NCBI GenBank assembly: GCA_905250115.1
Contig: CAJNOI010000201.1
Coordinates: 1-64,000 of the forward strand
Direction: 5' to 3'
DNA length: 64,000 bases
Origin: Adineta steineri
Taxonomy: Eukaryota > Rotifera > Eurotatoria > Adinetida > Adinetidae
Of this stretch, positions 32,051 to 42,871 are shown piece by piece (position 1 is the stretch's first letter; every line of letters starts with the position of its first letter). The notes under the pieces were generated by a model. That model had not been told where the DNA came from, did not search any database, and was given only the letters and a program-made list of their open reading frames with translations. Both the position numbers and the translations under genes were made by a program.

Positions 32051-34191
32051 CTATATATATTTTAGATCAAGAAATACAACAAATCACTCTTCATAAACTA
32101 ATAAAAACTGCTTATAATCACTTAGTTTAATCAATACTTATGCACAAGTTCATTTTTGTCTTTTTTTCTGAATCGTATTTAATATAAATATTCAATAACT
32201 ACACTAACGAGAACATTTTTCAATTGAAAGTTCGTGCGCATAGACACAATTCACTAAGTGCTGTAAGATAGATGAACCGTTAATCGAACAGTGTTTAATA
32301 TATGAGAATATTTTCTCGTTAGTAAACACTTAATGATGAATAAGTATGTAATATTCTCAAATGATATGCAAATATGAAGAAGGAAAACATGCCGTGTTTA
32401 CATATTTACATAAGTATGGAATGGAAATATGAAGTAACTTTTATAAGTGTCTATGATAATTGCTTTGAATTTTTATACTGTATGAAATTGTATATTTACC
32501 TAAAATATAATATGAATTCATCTATAAGATCTGTTTTGGACATTTGGACAATATATAAATATATTTGTACAAACAAGTGCTAGAAAAGATAAATCGAAAG
32601 TATTGAAAAATATTGTCATTTATTACAATCGGTCTCCTATCTTCATCAATAATATTAGGGATTTTCCGCTAATACGAACGATATGCCTATTGGAAATTAT
32701 AAACTTGGTGGAGTTGAATGGAATTTGGGAAAAGGAAGAATAGAAATGAATATTAGGATTAATATTGTGAAAATCTTGATATAAGTCGATCAAAAATTGC
32801 TTCCTATGTTGGTTCAGTTAGTCTGGATAGTATTTCTGTTCTTGATACAGTATATTGGTCTTCATTTACTATTACTGACATAATACGTTATGGTCTTGGG
32901 TCTATGTCCTTTTCGTGCAATGGAGGATGAGCAACTGATGACCAAATAATAAAAATCATCTCTGTTATTGGTTCTTCGCAAGTTACAAATTAACATTTTT
33001 AACGTTTTTAAAATATACTATTAATAATAATATTAAACGAATATGAAAAAAAAGAAAATTTCAATACCACTGTATTGAGACTATTTGTAGGTGTTACTGA
33101 GTTTGTGAGATAATTATTATATTTTCACGTACACCTCGAATTCAAATAAAATATACATTATTATATGAATATAAATACACATTCAAACATGCGTATATAA
33201 TATTCACTTATGATATTAATTTATTTTTTATGCCATCACAACAAGATATGAAGATGCCACAAATAAGTCAATTATATTCAGTAGACTTGATACTTTCATC
33301 AAAAGAATTATGCGCAGCATTAAAACAAATATTTTCTATAAGAAATTATTATAGAGAATTTTTTTCTCGGCATGGTAGCGAAAAAAAAATTATAATTATA
33401 TAAATCTTACTAAAATATCTGATTGGTCGAACGATAAAAAATAATATACAAAGTAATGATAATTCAGAGAAAAATGCAAATATATAATTATCCGATCTTT
33501 GAATTACGGGTGACGAAGTTTTTTTTTGTTTTGGATTTATTATTCAAAAACTACGTTTCATCGACAAAAAAAACGTAGGATTGAAGTATGAATAACGATG
33601 TATAATTATTATGTGTGGTAAGATATAGGAACTGATTATTTTGCAGAAGAATATATCTTTCAACAGTATTCAGTTTCGTATCATTAGCTAGCTGAGAATA
33701 AATTAAATTCTCCTTATATTACTTATAATGGAAAAATTTGATATAGTTATGGTAAACAAGAAGAATGAGATAAGAAATCATTTGATTGAGGTTGTAAATA
33801 TACACTCTTCAATTACCTTGTTCAACATTACAACAATCATAAAATTTTAGAGCATAGTCTATTGACTAAAAATGAATATATCGTATACTTGTTTAATTTT
33901 GATCAAAACTACGCCATTGTAATATGACGCAGGATTACTGCAGAATGCGTTATTATAACTTCTTCTATTTAATTAGATAGAATCTACTATTCGGGTTCAA
34001 ACAGTATATTTGAAAGAAGTACTAATAACTATCGTAGGTATTAATATGAAAGTATTAAAGTAATATTAGACTTTTATTAACAGTAAAGCCAAGTCCGTCA
34101 TCCTATTTTTAAGAATGAAAGTCATTATAGAAAGAAAACATGTATATTAATATTTAAATAATAATTTCTTGTTACATATTTTTCTTTAAAG
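32051..34191. other. AT-rich intergenic region with possible decayed coding fragments
   Basis: No intact gene. Around 32650-32990 GC rises and short protein-like runs appear (for example GNYKLGGVEWNLGKGRIEMN and SKIASYVGSVSLDSISV), broken by stops. A 57-codon frame at 33230-33403 (MPSQQDMKMPQISQLYSVDL at its start) could be a fragment. The 69-codon frame at 32374-32583 looks random. Confidence 0.4.
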
Positions 34192-35097
34192 ATGAACTCA
34201 TCTACAATAGATTTTCAACCATGGTTTATTCCTCTGGATATTCTTGCAATCATATGTATTACTTTAGTCATTATACTTGCTGTTCTTTCTCTATTAATTA
34301 TCATTTTGGATAAAACATGTCATACAAAATCTATAATATTAATTGCTCATTCATTTTTGATTGCATTTATAGCTGGTTGTTGTATACTTAATTTACATAT
34401 ATTTACATTTGAAAATGATTTGAAACAAATTTATTATCAAGATTCATTATGTATCTTTCGAGGTTATACTACTTACGTATCATGTGCACTATTCAATTAT
34501 TCATTTCTAATACAAGCAATAAGTAGATATATGATTGTGGTGTATCCTAATCTTTTATTCTGGCAATCAATAAAATGTTATATTTTACTTATTTGTTTAA
34601 CATGGATATTTAGTTTCGTATTTCCTTTCGCATTTATATTTACTGGTGAAGTTATCTACAATAGTGATAATCAAATATGTCAATTACCTTTTCAATTGTC
34701 TTTCTCTATAATTTATCTTGTACATTGTGCGTATATGATTCCAGTCTTGATGATTATGTTTATTTATTTTAAATTAGTTCGATATGTAAAAGAAATGAGT
34801 AAACGTGTTACATCCGCTAATACTTTAGTTCGTGCTCAACGAGAATTAAAAATGGTTCAACAAACAGTTATAATTGTAATGATATTAGTTATACTTTGTT
34901 TTCCTTATGCATTATTTATCTTGATATCATTTTTTACTACTCCACCAAAATATCATTTTCGAATTGCTTATATATTTGCTGATGTAGCAATTGTATGTGT
35001 GATGATTGCTTTATTTTATTTTACGAAGCCATTGAAAGCTTCTATGATGAAAAGAATAAAACAACGACCAAATGTAGTCATAATACCATTGGTATAA
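34192..35097 (+). CDS. Rhodopsin-type G-protein-coupled receptor (301 aa)
   Basis: Single-exon seven-helix protein. Helices begin at about residues 13, 47, 90, 129, 169, 220 and 257. The extracellular N-terminus is short (N-glycosylation site NSST). A cysteine at the top of helix 3 (LCIFRGYT) can pair with the second extracellular loop (QICQLP). Helix 3 ends in SRYMIVVYP, a variant of DRY with serine for aspartate. Helix 6 has CFPYALF in place of CWxP, and helix 7 ends FYFTKPLK in place of NPxxY. The third loop is short and basic. This belongs to the many orphan class A receptors of bdelloids; ligand unknown. AATAAA is at about 35156. Confidence 0.85.
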   Translation: MNSSTIDFQPWFIPLDILAIICITLVIILAVLSLLIIILDKTCHTKSIILIAHSFLIAFIAGCCILNLHIFTFENDLKQIYYQDSLCIFRGYTTYVSCALFNYSFLIQAISRYMIVVYPNLLFWQSIKCYILLICLTWIFSFVFPFAFIFTGEVIYNSDNQICQLPFQLSFSIIYLVHCAYMIPVLMIMFIYFKLVRYVKEMSKRVTSANTLVRAQRELKMVQQTVIIVMILVILCFPYALFILISFFTTPPKYHFRIAYIFADVAIVCVMIALFYFTKPLKASMMKRIKQRPNVVIIPLV

Positions 35098-35444
35098 ACG
35101 AACAAAAATATCAAAATTTAGATAATGTTCTATTTTATATTTATTGTTTATATTGAATAAAAGATGAAAATAGTAGCCATTGTCTAAATGGAATATAGCA
35201 GAAGATAAGGATTATAAGTACAAATTCTTCATATGCTCATAGCATGAGCTCACAGGCATTCTTAGGCTTGTGAATAACTTGATACTTACTTCAGATAGGT
35301 TCAGTCAAATTGATTATTCACATATCGATTATTATGTGAATTTTATGGCTTTTAAAGCGTGTATGATAATTAATTATTTCGAGACTTTATTAGTAAAGTT
35401 TATAGAAGAAAATAGTTGTATTACAGTGTATATAGATTTCAATG
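35098..35444. other. Short intergenic sequence between convergent genes
   Basis: 3' flanks of the GPCR gene (plus) and the EF-hand-repeat gene (minus). No other feature. Confidence 0.5.
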
Positions 35445-37027
35445 CTAATAACCATAAGGATTGCTATATGGATATTGATTAGGTGGACCACCGATGCGTC
35501 CATCGTGATTGAGATCTATATTTGTAGCCTTTTCCAGTTCATTTATCAAACCACTATTACCAGTTTGATTAAAATTTGGAGGATAACCAGGACCATTAAA
35601 GGAATTAGGTGGTGGTGGATATGAAGGACCACCAAATGGTTGAAAGTTTGGAGGAGGATAGTTTGATGGACCGCCACCGATGCGTCCATCGTGATTAAGA
35701 TCTATGTTTGTAGCCTTTTCGAGTTCATTTATCATACTATTATTACCGGATTGGTTAAAATTCGGAGGATAACCAGGTCCGTTATAGGAATTAGGTGGTG
35801 GTGGATATGAAGGACCACCACCAATGCGTCCATCATGATTGAGATCTATGTTCGTAGCCTTTTCCAATTCATTTATCATACTGTTATTGCCAGACTGATT
35901 GAAATTTTGAGGATAACCAGGACCATTAAAGGAATTAGGTGGTGGAGGATATGAAGGACCACCGAATGGTTGAAAATTTGGAGGAGGATAGTTTGATGGA
36001 CCACCGCCGATGCGTCCATCATGATTAAGATCTATATTTGTAGCTTTTTCCAGTTCATTTATCATACTATCGTTACCAGATTGGTTAAAATTTGGAGGAT
36101 ATCCAGGACCATTATAAGAATTAGGTGGTGGAGGATATGATGGACCACCAAATGGCTGAGAATTTGGAGGAGGATAGTTTGATGGACCACCGCCGATGCG
36201 TCCATCATGATTGATATCTATGTTCGTAGCTTTTTCCAGTTCATTTATCAAACCACTATTGCCTGTTTGGTTAAAATTCGGAGGATAACCAGGACCATTA
36301 TAAGAATTAGGAGGCGGTGGATATGAAGGACCACCGAATGGTTGAAAATTTGGAGGAGGATAGTTTGATGGGCCACCACCAATACGTCCATCGTGATTGA
36401 TATCTATGTTTGTAGCTTTTTCCAATTCATTTATCATACCATCATTGGCAGATTGATTAAAATTTGGAGTATAACCAGGTCCATTATAAGAACGAGGAGG
36501 TGGAGGATATGAGGAACCACCGATACGTCCATCATGATTGAGATCTGTATTGGTGGCTCTTTCCAATTCATCTATCAAAGCATTGTTGCCATGTTGATTG
36601 TAATTTGAAGCATAAGGAGGTGGTCGACCAATACGTCCATCACCATTAATATCCACATGAGTAGCTCTTTCCAATTTATCAACTAGGCCACCTCTATGGT
36701 CTTTTTTTTCAAAACGAAACAATTGTTTAACATACAATATTTTAAATAATATAATAATCCTTACTAGAGCCGATCACACCATCTCCATTTAGATCCATAT
36801 GCAATTTTTTCTCTAATGCTTTTGTTATGAAACCTATATAAAAAAATATATATTCAGATTATAAAAATCGCGAAAGCTTTGCTAGTTTATTTTTTATTCT
36901 ACATAACCAAATACTTTCTTCTCAGATTTAATGTACAAAATCTCATAGAATATCATCAATTTTTGAAATTATTAAAAATATTATCTTTATAACAGCCTAG
37001 ATTAGTAAAATACGAAGACTTACTCAT
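35445..37027 (-). CDS. Proline-rich protein with nine EF-hand-loop modules (442 aa)
   Basis: Exons 37027-37024 (only ATG plus one base), 36833-36765 and 36700-35445 join in frame. The protein is a chain of nine modules, each an amphipathic helix (INELEKATNID type) followed by a calcium-loop core D-x-N-x-D-G-R-I-G (first: MDLNGDGVIGS; later DLNHDGRIGG). Modules 3-9 are separated by Pro/Gly/Tyr/Asn-rich linkers such as SYPPPPNSYNGPGYPPNFNQ. Each module has the entering helix and loop of an EF hand but the exiting helix is replaced by the linker. No signal peptide or membrane segment. DNA repeats of about 140-190 bp are nearly identical toward the 3' end, showing recent expansion. Calcium-responsive scaffold is an inference. 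Confidence 0.8.
35470..36560 (-). repeat. Coding tandem repeats of the EF-hand/proline module
   Basis: About seven tandem units inside the last exon, most of 180-190 bp and one of about 140 bp that lacks the NYPPPNFQPFGG part. Neighbouring units differ mostly at silent sites, which points to recent unequal exchange or gene conversion. Confidence 0.8.
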
Positions 37028-38121
37028 TTGATTTAATGTTGTAATTGATCAAAAACGAATCGAAAAAATCTTAGATTTATAAAAAAATAACGACTTGTAT
37101 TGATATGACGATCGAATAAATGACGTATAAATTATATTTTTCTTTTTCTCTCTCGATATATTTTATTTCGTTTGAAATAAATAGTGTCTAACGAGGTAAA
37201 TATATTATTCATGTCTGTATTACTCATTTAAATATCAGTCTATTTTTCTTTTGAGATTATTCAACCGAAACGGTTTCATATTTTCCTCATATTCATACAC
37301 ATGTCATTATATTTATTACCAAAATATAACGTCAATTGTGACTAAAAAAGCGCATGACAAAAATAAACTGCCTCTATGAAAAAGACATGAACAAAATAAT
37401 TTTCTTCTTTTCGGTATAAAATGTGTCTCTATCTACGTAAAACATGGAAAAATAAATACGAAACGTGATTTAAAGAATTATTCGAAACTTCATTCTGCTA
37501 TAATTAACTTCATAAAGAAAAAATAACGTTTTTGTTTATGTAATCATAATTTATCTTAATATAAAATTTAGAAGCAAAAATATTAGATTTATTAATATAT
37601 CAAACAATATGTATGTAACCGATTATATGCTCTCTTTGATTTATTTTGAAAACCTTTTTAATAAAATTATTTATGTAATACTTGATATTTTTATAAAGAC
37701 TTTTTCAATTTTAATACAAGATTTCGAAATCTTTGTACAAAGTTAAATTTTTCAGTTCAAAAACAATAGTTTATCTTTATCGAAATTAATTTTTCAATAT
37801 TTTAATACTAATATCAATCCGTACAATAAACACCAACTTTATTTCAAAATGCGATCTTACCAGACAGAACTATTTCTATTTGAATTACAGTTATAATGTA
37901 AGACAATAAATTGTAATATTTGCTAAGAGATAAAACGCATTATTTCGTAAAAAAAAGACAAAATATTTTTCGATATGAAATGTATAATCAAATTTAAATC
38001 ACATGAGTCTCTTTGATTTGTATATCGAGTTTCAATAAATATCAGAATGATGATTGATTCTGGTATAAAACTAAATGATATTGTAAGCTTCAACATACAT
38101 TTTTTTTGCTACTATAAAAAA
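37028..38121. other. Intergenic sequence between divergent genes
   Basis: Shared upstream region of the EF-hand-repeat gene (minus) and the PGRP gene (plus). Very AT-rich, no gene or repeat recognised. Confidence 0.5.
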
Positions 38122-39179
38122 ATGCTTTTTCTATTTGCTATTGCTGCTCTTTTGGTAACATCGATTGTTGGTAAGATATGAAGAAATCATTATCATCATA
38201 TCTAAGTTTTGTTTATTTTATTGATACAAATAAGGCGATTCATGTGAATCATACAGTCATCCTCAATATGGCAAAACTGGCAAATGTATTCAAACTTCTA
38301 AATGTCCAAATTCTAATTATATATCGAATCTATGTGAAAGTCAACCAGCTGATATAAAATGTTGTTTTTCAGCTGGAACAACGACTGGAAGTAAGTCTAC
38401 AGTTAAAAACTATACATGTAAAGATTGATATTCTGATTAGCTGGCAATTGTCCAAATATTATTAGCCGTGCTGGTTGGGGAGCTCGAGCAGCAACAAGTA
38501 AAACAAACATGGCTACTCCTGTTTCCTATGTTGTTATTCATCATACAACTGGTGGTACATGTACAACAAAAGATTCTTGTATATCAAAGATGAAAGGATT
38601 TCAAAATTATCATATGGATAGCAATGGTAAACGTTGATATTGAAGAAATTACTTGATTAATATAAACGAATTTCTATCTATTTTTAGGTTGGGCTGATAT
38701 TGGATATAATTTTTTAGTTGGTGAAGATGGAAATGTTTATGAAGGACGAGGATGGTCATTAGTTGGTGCTCATTGTATTGGTTATAATTCTAAATCTATT
38801 GGTAGAGTATAACTTGATTTATAATCATTTATTTTATGTTACGATGTTATAGGCATTTCGGTCATCGGAGATTATACTTCTCTTAAACCAAATACTGCAG
38901 CTTTAAATGCAGTAAAAGCTTTGATTCAATGTGGTATTTCTAAAGGTATTATTCAAAGTAATTATATCCTTCGAGGACATCGGTTCGTACTAATATAATT
39001 CAATAAACATACATCTCAATAAATTATATTTTTCTAGTGATCTTGATAGTACAAGCTGTCCAGGCAATACTTTCTATGCAGAAATAAAAACTTGGCCTGC
39101 CTATCGATCAGTTCAACGAATCGGATCAACTCCTTCATTCAATACTCCTGAAGATTATCTTGTTATGCAAGATATGTAA
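38122..39179 (+). CDS. Peptidoglycan recognition protein, catalytic amidase type (6 exons, 258 aa)
   Basis: Exons 38122-38170, 38235-38390, 38441-38626, 38688-38801, 38853-38982 and 39038-39179 join in frame. A signal peptide ([17 protein letters not shown]) is followed by a small six-cysteine domain (about 18-68) and a PGRP/type 2 amidase domain (about 72-240). Zinc ligands of the amidase are all present: first H in [11 protein letters not shown] in LRGHRDLDS and C in TSCPG. The fold markers [30 protein letters not shown] and [13 protein letters not shown] are also present. The protein should cleave N-acetylmuramoyl-L-alanine bonds of bacterial peptidoglycan outside the cell, for immunity or digestion. 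All introns are 50-65 bp. The C-terminal tail has no known domain. AATAAA at about 39253. Confidence 0.92.
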
Positions 39180-39669
39180 GGAGCACGATCGCGATATTTT
39201 TAAACTTTTCTTTATTCTACATGAATTATATGTAAAAAAAAAAGATTCTTTGAATAAAGTAAAATCAAAACATATATCGAAAAGAAATAATTTCAAAAAT
39301 AATAATATATTTTTGTACTAGAATAAATTAAATTGATGACGTTCATATTATAAAAAAAGTTCATTTATTTCTTGTCATTATCAATTACTTCTGAATTCTT
39401 TCCTTCCATTACTTTAATATTCACTGATAGAGAAAAACAAATCAAGAGATTGAACTCGTTATCATCATTTTATTATTTAGAAATGTATCCTGTACTGTCG
39501 TTTATCATTAGTAATTTCATTGTCCTTGTCACCCACTCGCATATTGAAATAATGTATATGAGAACGGAAACATTGTTCATTTCATGATTGTTATTAAAAA
39601 GATATATGCATGTGAGAAGAAAAACAACGATAAGCATTTGAAAAATATTCAAGTACTCATTTATTTGTA
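39180..39669. other. Intergenic sequence
   Basis: 3' flank of the PGRP gene and upstream region of the next gene. The 71-codon frame at 39372-39587 is not supported by any feature. Confidence 0.5.
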
Positions 39670-42474
39670 ATGTTATATATCAAAATTACTGTCCTATTTC
39701 TCTTGATGCATCCTGTATTAATGTACACGAAAGTTTCTACTGATTACGATCTTTATGGAATAAAAATTGCCATAAATGATCGATTTGACGTCGCTGCTGA
39801 TAATTTATTTTCGGCTTGGTACGTGAGACTATTTCCATATGCAGCCGATACTAACTGTGATATAGAATATAGTTTGACAAGCTGTGATTTTGTCTATAGT
39901 GTTGTGGTGCCAATCTCAAATAATATGTCATTCGTTTATAATTGTATTGATATCCAAGGGAATAATGTTATTGGTCTTTTTATTGGTAATGGTACGTGTA
40001 ATTTTCAACTGAGTGATGAACAGATCGTAACTAACTATACTACACAAGACAATTTTGTTATTGGTATTAATGGAGATAGTACTGGTGCATATGGTATTGC
40101 TGATGATTTTATATTATTTTATCAATTATATCCAACAACTAAATTAACCGTTTGGCCAAATACATTGAATATTTCTCCTCGAGGAATGGATATCGGTTCA
40201 AATCAAAACTATGCCGTTGTAGCTGGATATTGTCAATCATCTTCTACAGTTGCCATTGAATGTGGTTTTCTTATTCAGTTAAATACATCCTTATCATGTC
40301 CAAATATTATAAGTGAATTTAATATTTCTACTGCTAATCATTATCCATGGAGTGATCCACGTTCTGTTCGTTTGATTACTCAAAGTCGAGTTTATACCGC
40401 ACAGCTAGTCATGTCAGTGAGTATTTGTTGGTATACACAAAATGTATTAATCGGTGTTCAATCACTGAATACAGTTTTCTTGTACGCAATAAATAATACT
40501 CAATCTCCAATTAGTAGTCGTTCGAATGGAGTTGGATACATGGGCTTTGGAAAAAGTGTAGCATGGTTAGATCAGACTGGTCAGAAAGCAGTAGTTCTAG
40601 CTAATACGTATACATATACAACTTATGAATGGATTTCATCATTAGTCCATGTTTATGATATTCAAACTGATGGACTTTTTGATTCGACACAATCGATTCT
40701 TGTTTATCCTAATGGTCAACAAATCCTTCATCTAACAATGGATTCATCTTTTATTCGTCTCGTTTGTTCTCCTTTTGGTCACCTGGGTCTTCTAGATCGT
40801 TTAGGTAATGGAATAGCAATTCTTAGCGCTCCTCCAAATACCTATGCAAATACAGACACACATTTATCCATTACCAGTTCTCTTCCTTGTAATCGTGGTA
40901 CTAGTCGAGATTATGCTAGCATTGAATTATGTTATCCTTCTTCAGCATCAAATAATTGTTCTGAAGGCTTATTCTGTTCGTATGGAGCTGTTGGTGAAGT
41001 TTCTTATACAGCATTTGAATCAATTGATCAAGATCAAGAATATCCTGATTCACCTGAGAATACTGTCTTCGATGATTTACTCATGCAAAATATGTTTAGC
41101 ATCAGTTTGAAATCAGCTCATTGTTTGGTTGTATCACCAATCACTTGGGTATTTGTTGTCACAATAATTGGCTTAACTATTGTGATTGGTATGGCAATTT
41201 CAGAAGCATGTTGTCCTCATCATCATTCAATGCGCGATCGAGCTAAATATATATTCAAAAAAATGGATCTTATCGGCGAAGGAGAGGTATTTCAATTCAG
41301 ATTTAATAAAAATGATGCAATTCTTATTATATTTTTACTCTTTAGCTATGGATTGGTGGTCTAATTTCAGCTGCAATAATTGTTCTTATTATATCAGCAT
41401 ATTATTTTTCTAATTCTTATCTTCAACAATATCCAATTGAACAAGTAACTAGCAACAGCTCATTTGCATGTGATATTACTTTACGTAATGCAAAATTTAC
41501 TACATCAACTCAAAAAAGATGGGCTCCTCGTCGTACTACAAAAGAAAGTCAATCTATGTTTGATTTACTTGATGCTCAAGTATTTACACTTAATATTGAT
41601 CTTATTCAAACTGCATTTACTTGTGATGATAGTTTCTATGTACAACGTTTCAAAGGTTCTAAAATTATTATAATACCAATTAAGAAATGTGAAACGAATC
41701 ATAATGAAACTATTTTAAGTTTGGCAATCTTACTTCCAGTTCAGGAGATTAGTGTTCGACTTGTATTACCAGGGTTAAAAACTGTTGGAGCTATTCGTAT
41801 TGGTGTAAGCGGACCTTCAGCAGAACTGGAAGAGGGAAGGTAGGAAATAAATATATTTTAAAAATATTAATAAGAAATTATTTTTTCTACTTTTAAGGTT
41901 CAAATTATTGGATCTCAATTTTGCGTCAACTTATGTTCCATCATCACTTAATGAAGTACTTGCTGATTCAACGACATTTCCTATTGAATTAACTCAAATT
42001 GTTAATCAAACTGATCCATTAAATGATAATGGATTATCGACATTTAGTGGTATATGGTCATATTCGTTCAGTGTCAATTCTGATGAACTTTTTGTTAATG
42101 AAACTCGATACACATTCTTTTATCGAACACAAACGAATATTAGTGTTACAATCGATGAGAATATATTCTATATTAGTAATGTACAACAACCAATTGCCAG
42201 ACAAACAGAAGTCGTATTTCGAAATCTTCTCTTTACTATTGTCGTTTTAGAAGTCTTCGGTTTAGTTTTTCTTGTTGTCAAATTATTAATCATTCCTGTA
42301 TGTCGTACCATAAATAATCGTATATATAAAAAATTCATAAAAAAAAAGCAAACCAGTCCAACTAATGATATAGCTGTTATAGTCGTGAAAACTAATCATT
42401 CATCAAATATTACTGAGAAAAGTCTTCAACGCAAATTATCAACACCCTTGATTGTCGAACAAATGGAAGATTAA
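39670..42474 (+). CDS. Large membrane protein of unknown function (895 aa), three-exon paralogue
   Basis: Exons 39670-41286, 41346-41839 and 41898-42474 (introns of 59 and 58 bp, GT-AG) join in frame to 895 aa. Colinear with the gene at 29090: signal peptide (about 1-19), glycosylated extracellular domain, cysteine-rich segment (about 415-445), a conserved PDSPENTVFDDLL motif, a first helix (VVSPITWVFVVTIIG), a second helix right after the GEGE-LWIGGL junction, a lumenal domain starting SSFACDITLRNAKF, a final helix (NLLFTIVVLEVFGLVFLVVK), and a short basic tail without the 21-residue repeats. The 29090 copy has neither intron, so introns were lost there or gained here. Function unknown; likely a surface protein. 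Confidence 0.8.
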
Positions 42475-42871
42475 TAAATTACATTCTCTTATAAACAAAA
42501 TATACCTTCTTTTCATCTATGTTTCTTTATTTTGTTGATATCTATATATTTTCTTTTTTCTCTCACTCTTTATTATGCTTATTAAACAACTTTAATTCAT
42601 TGCTTGATTTAGTCTTTAACAGGCTTTTTTTTCTTTTCGATTATAGGGTTATGGTGAAGTAAGAATAATTATTTTGATATAAAATAGGGGTCATATAAGA
42701 GGAGAGAGGTCATATATGTAACGGAACGACTGATCGGTGTGTATGTATATGCATGGCGGGCATGTTCGGTCAAGAATATTTAAAAGATAGTGATGGATGA
42801 AATCCATCACAATATCTAAATAAGTCGATAAGGCGATTGTTCATTTCATTTATAAATTTATATTCAGCGAC
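42475..42871. other. Intergenic sequence
   Basis: Contains 3' flank of the membrane protein and the upstream region of the B-box-NHL gene. A short inverted pair AGTGATGGATGAAATCCATCACA at about 42790-42812 is the only structure noticed. Confidence 0.5.
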
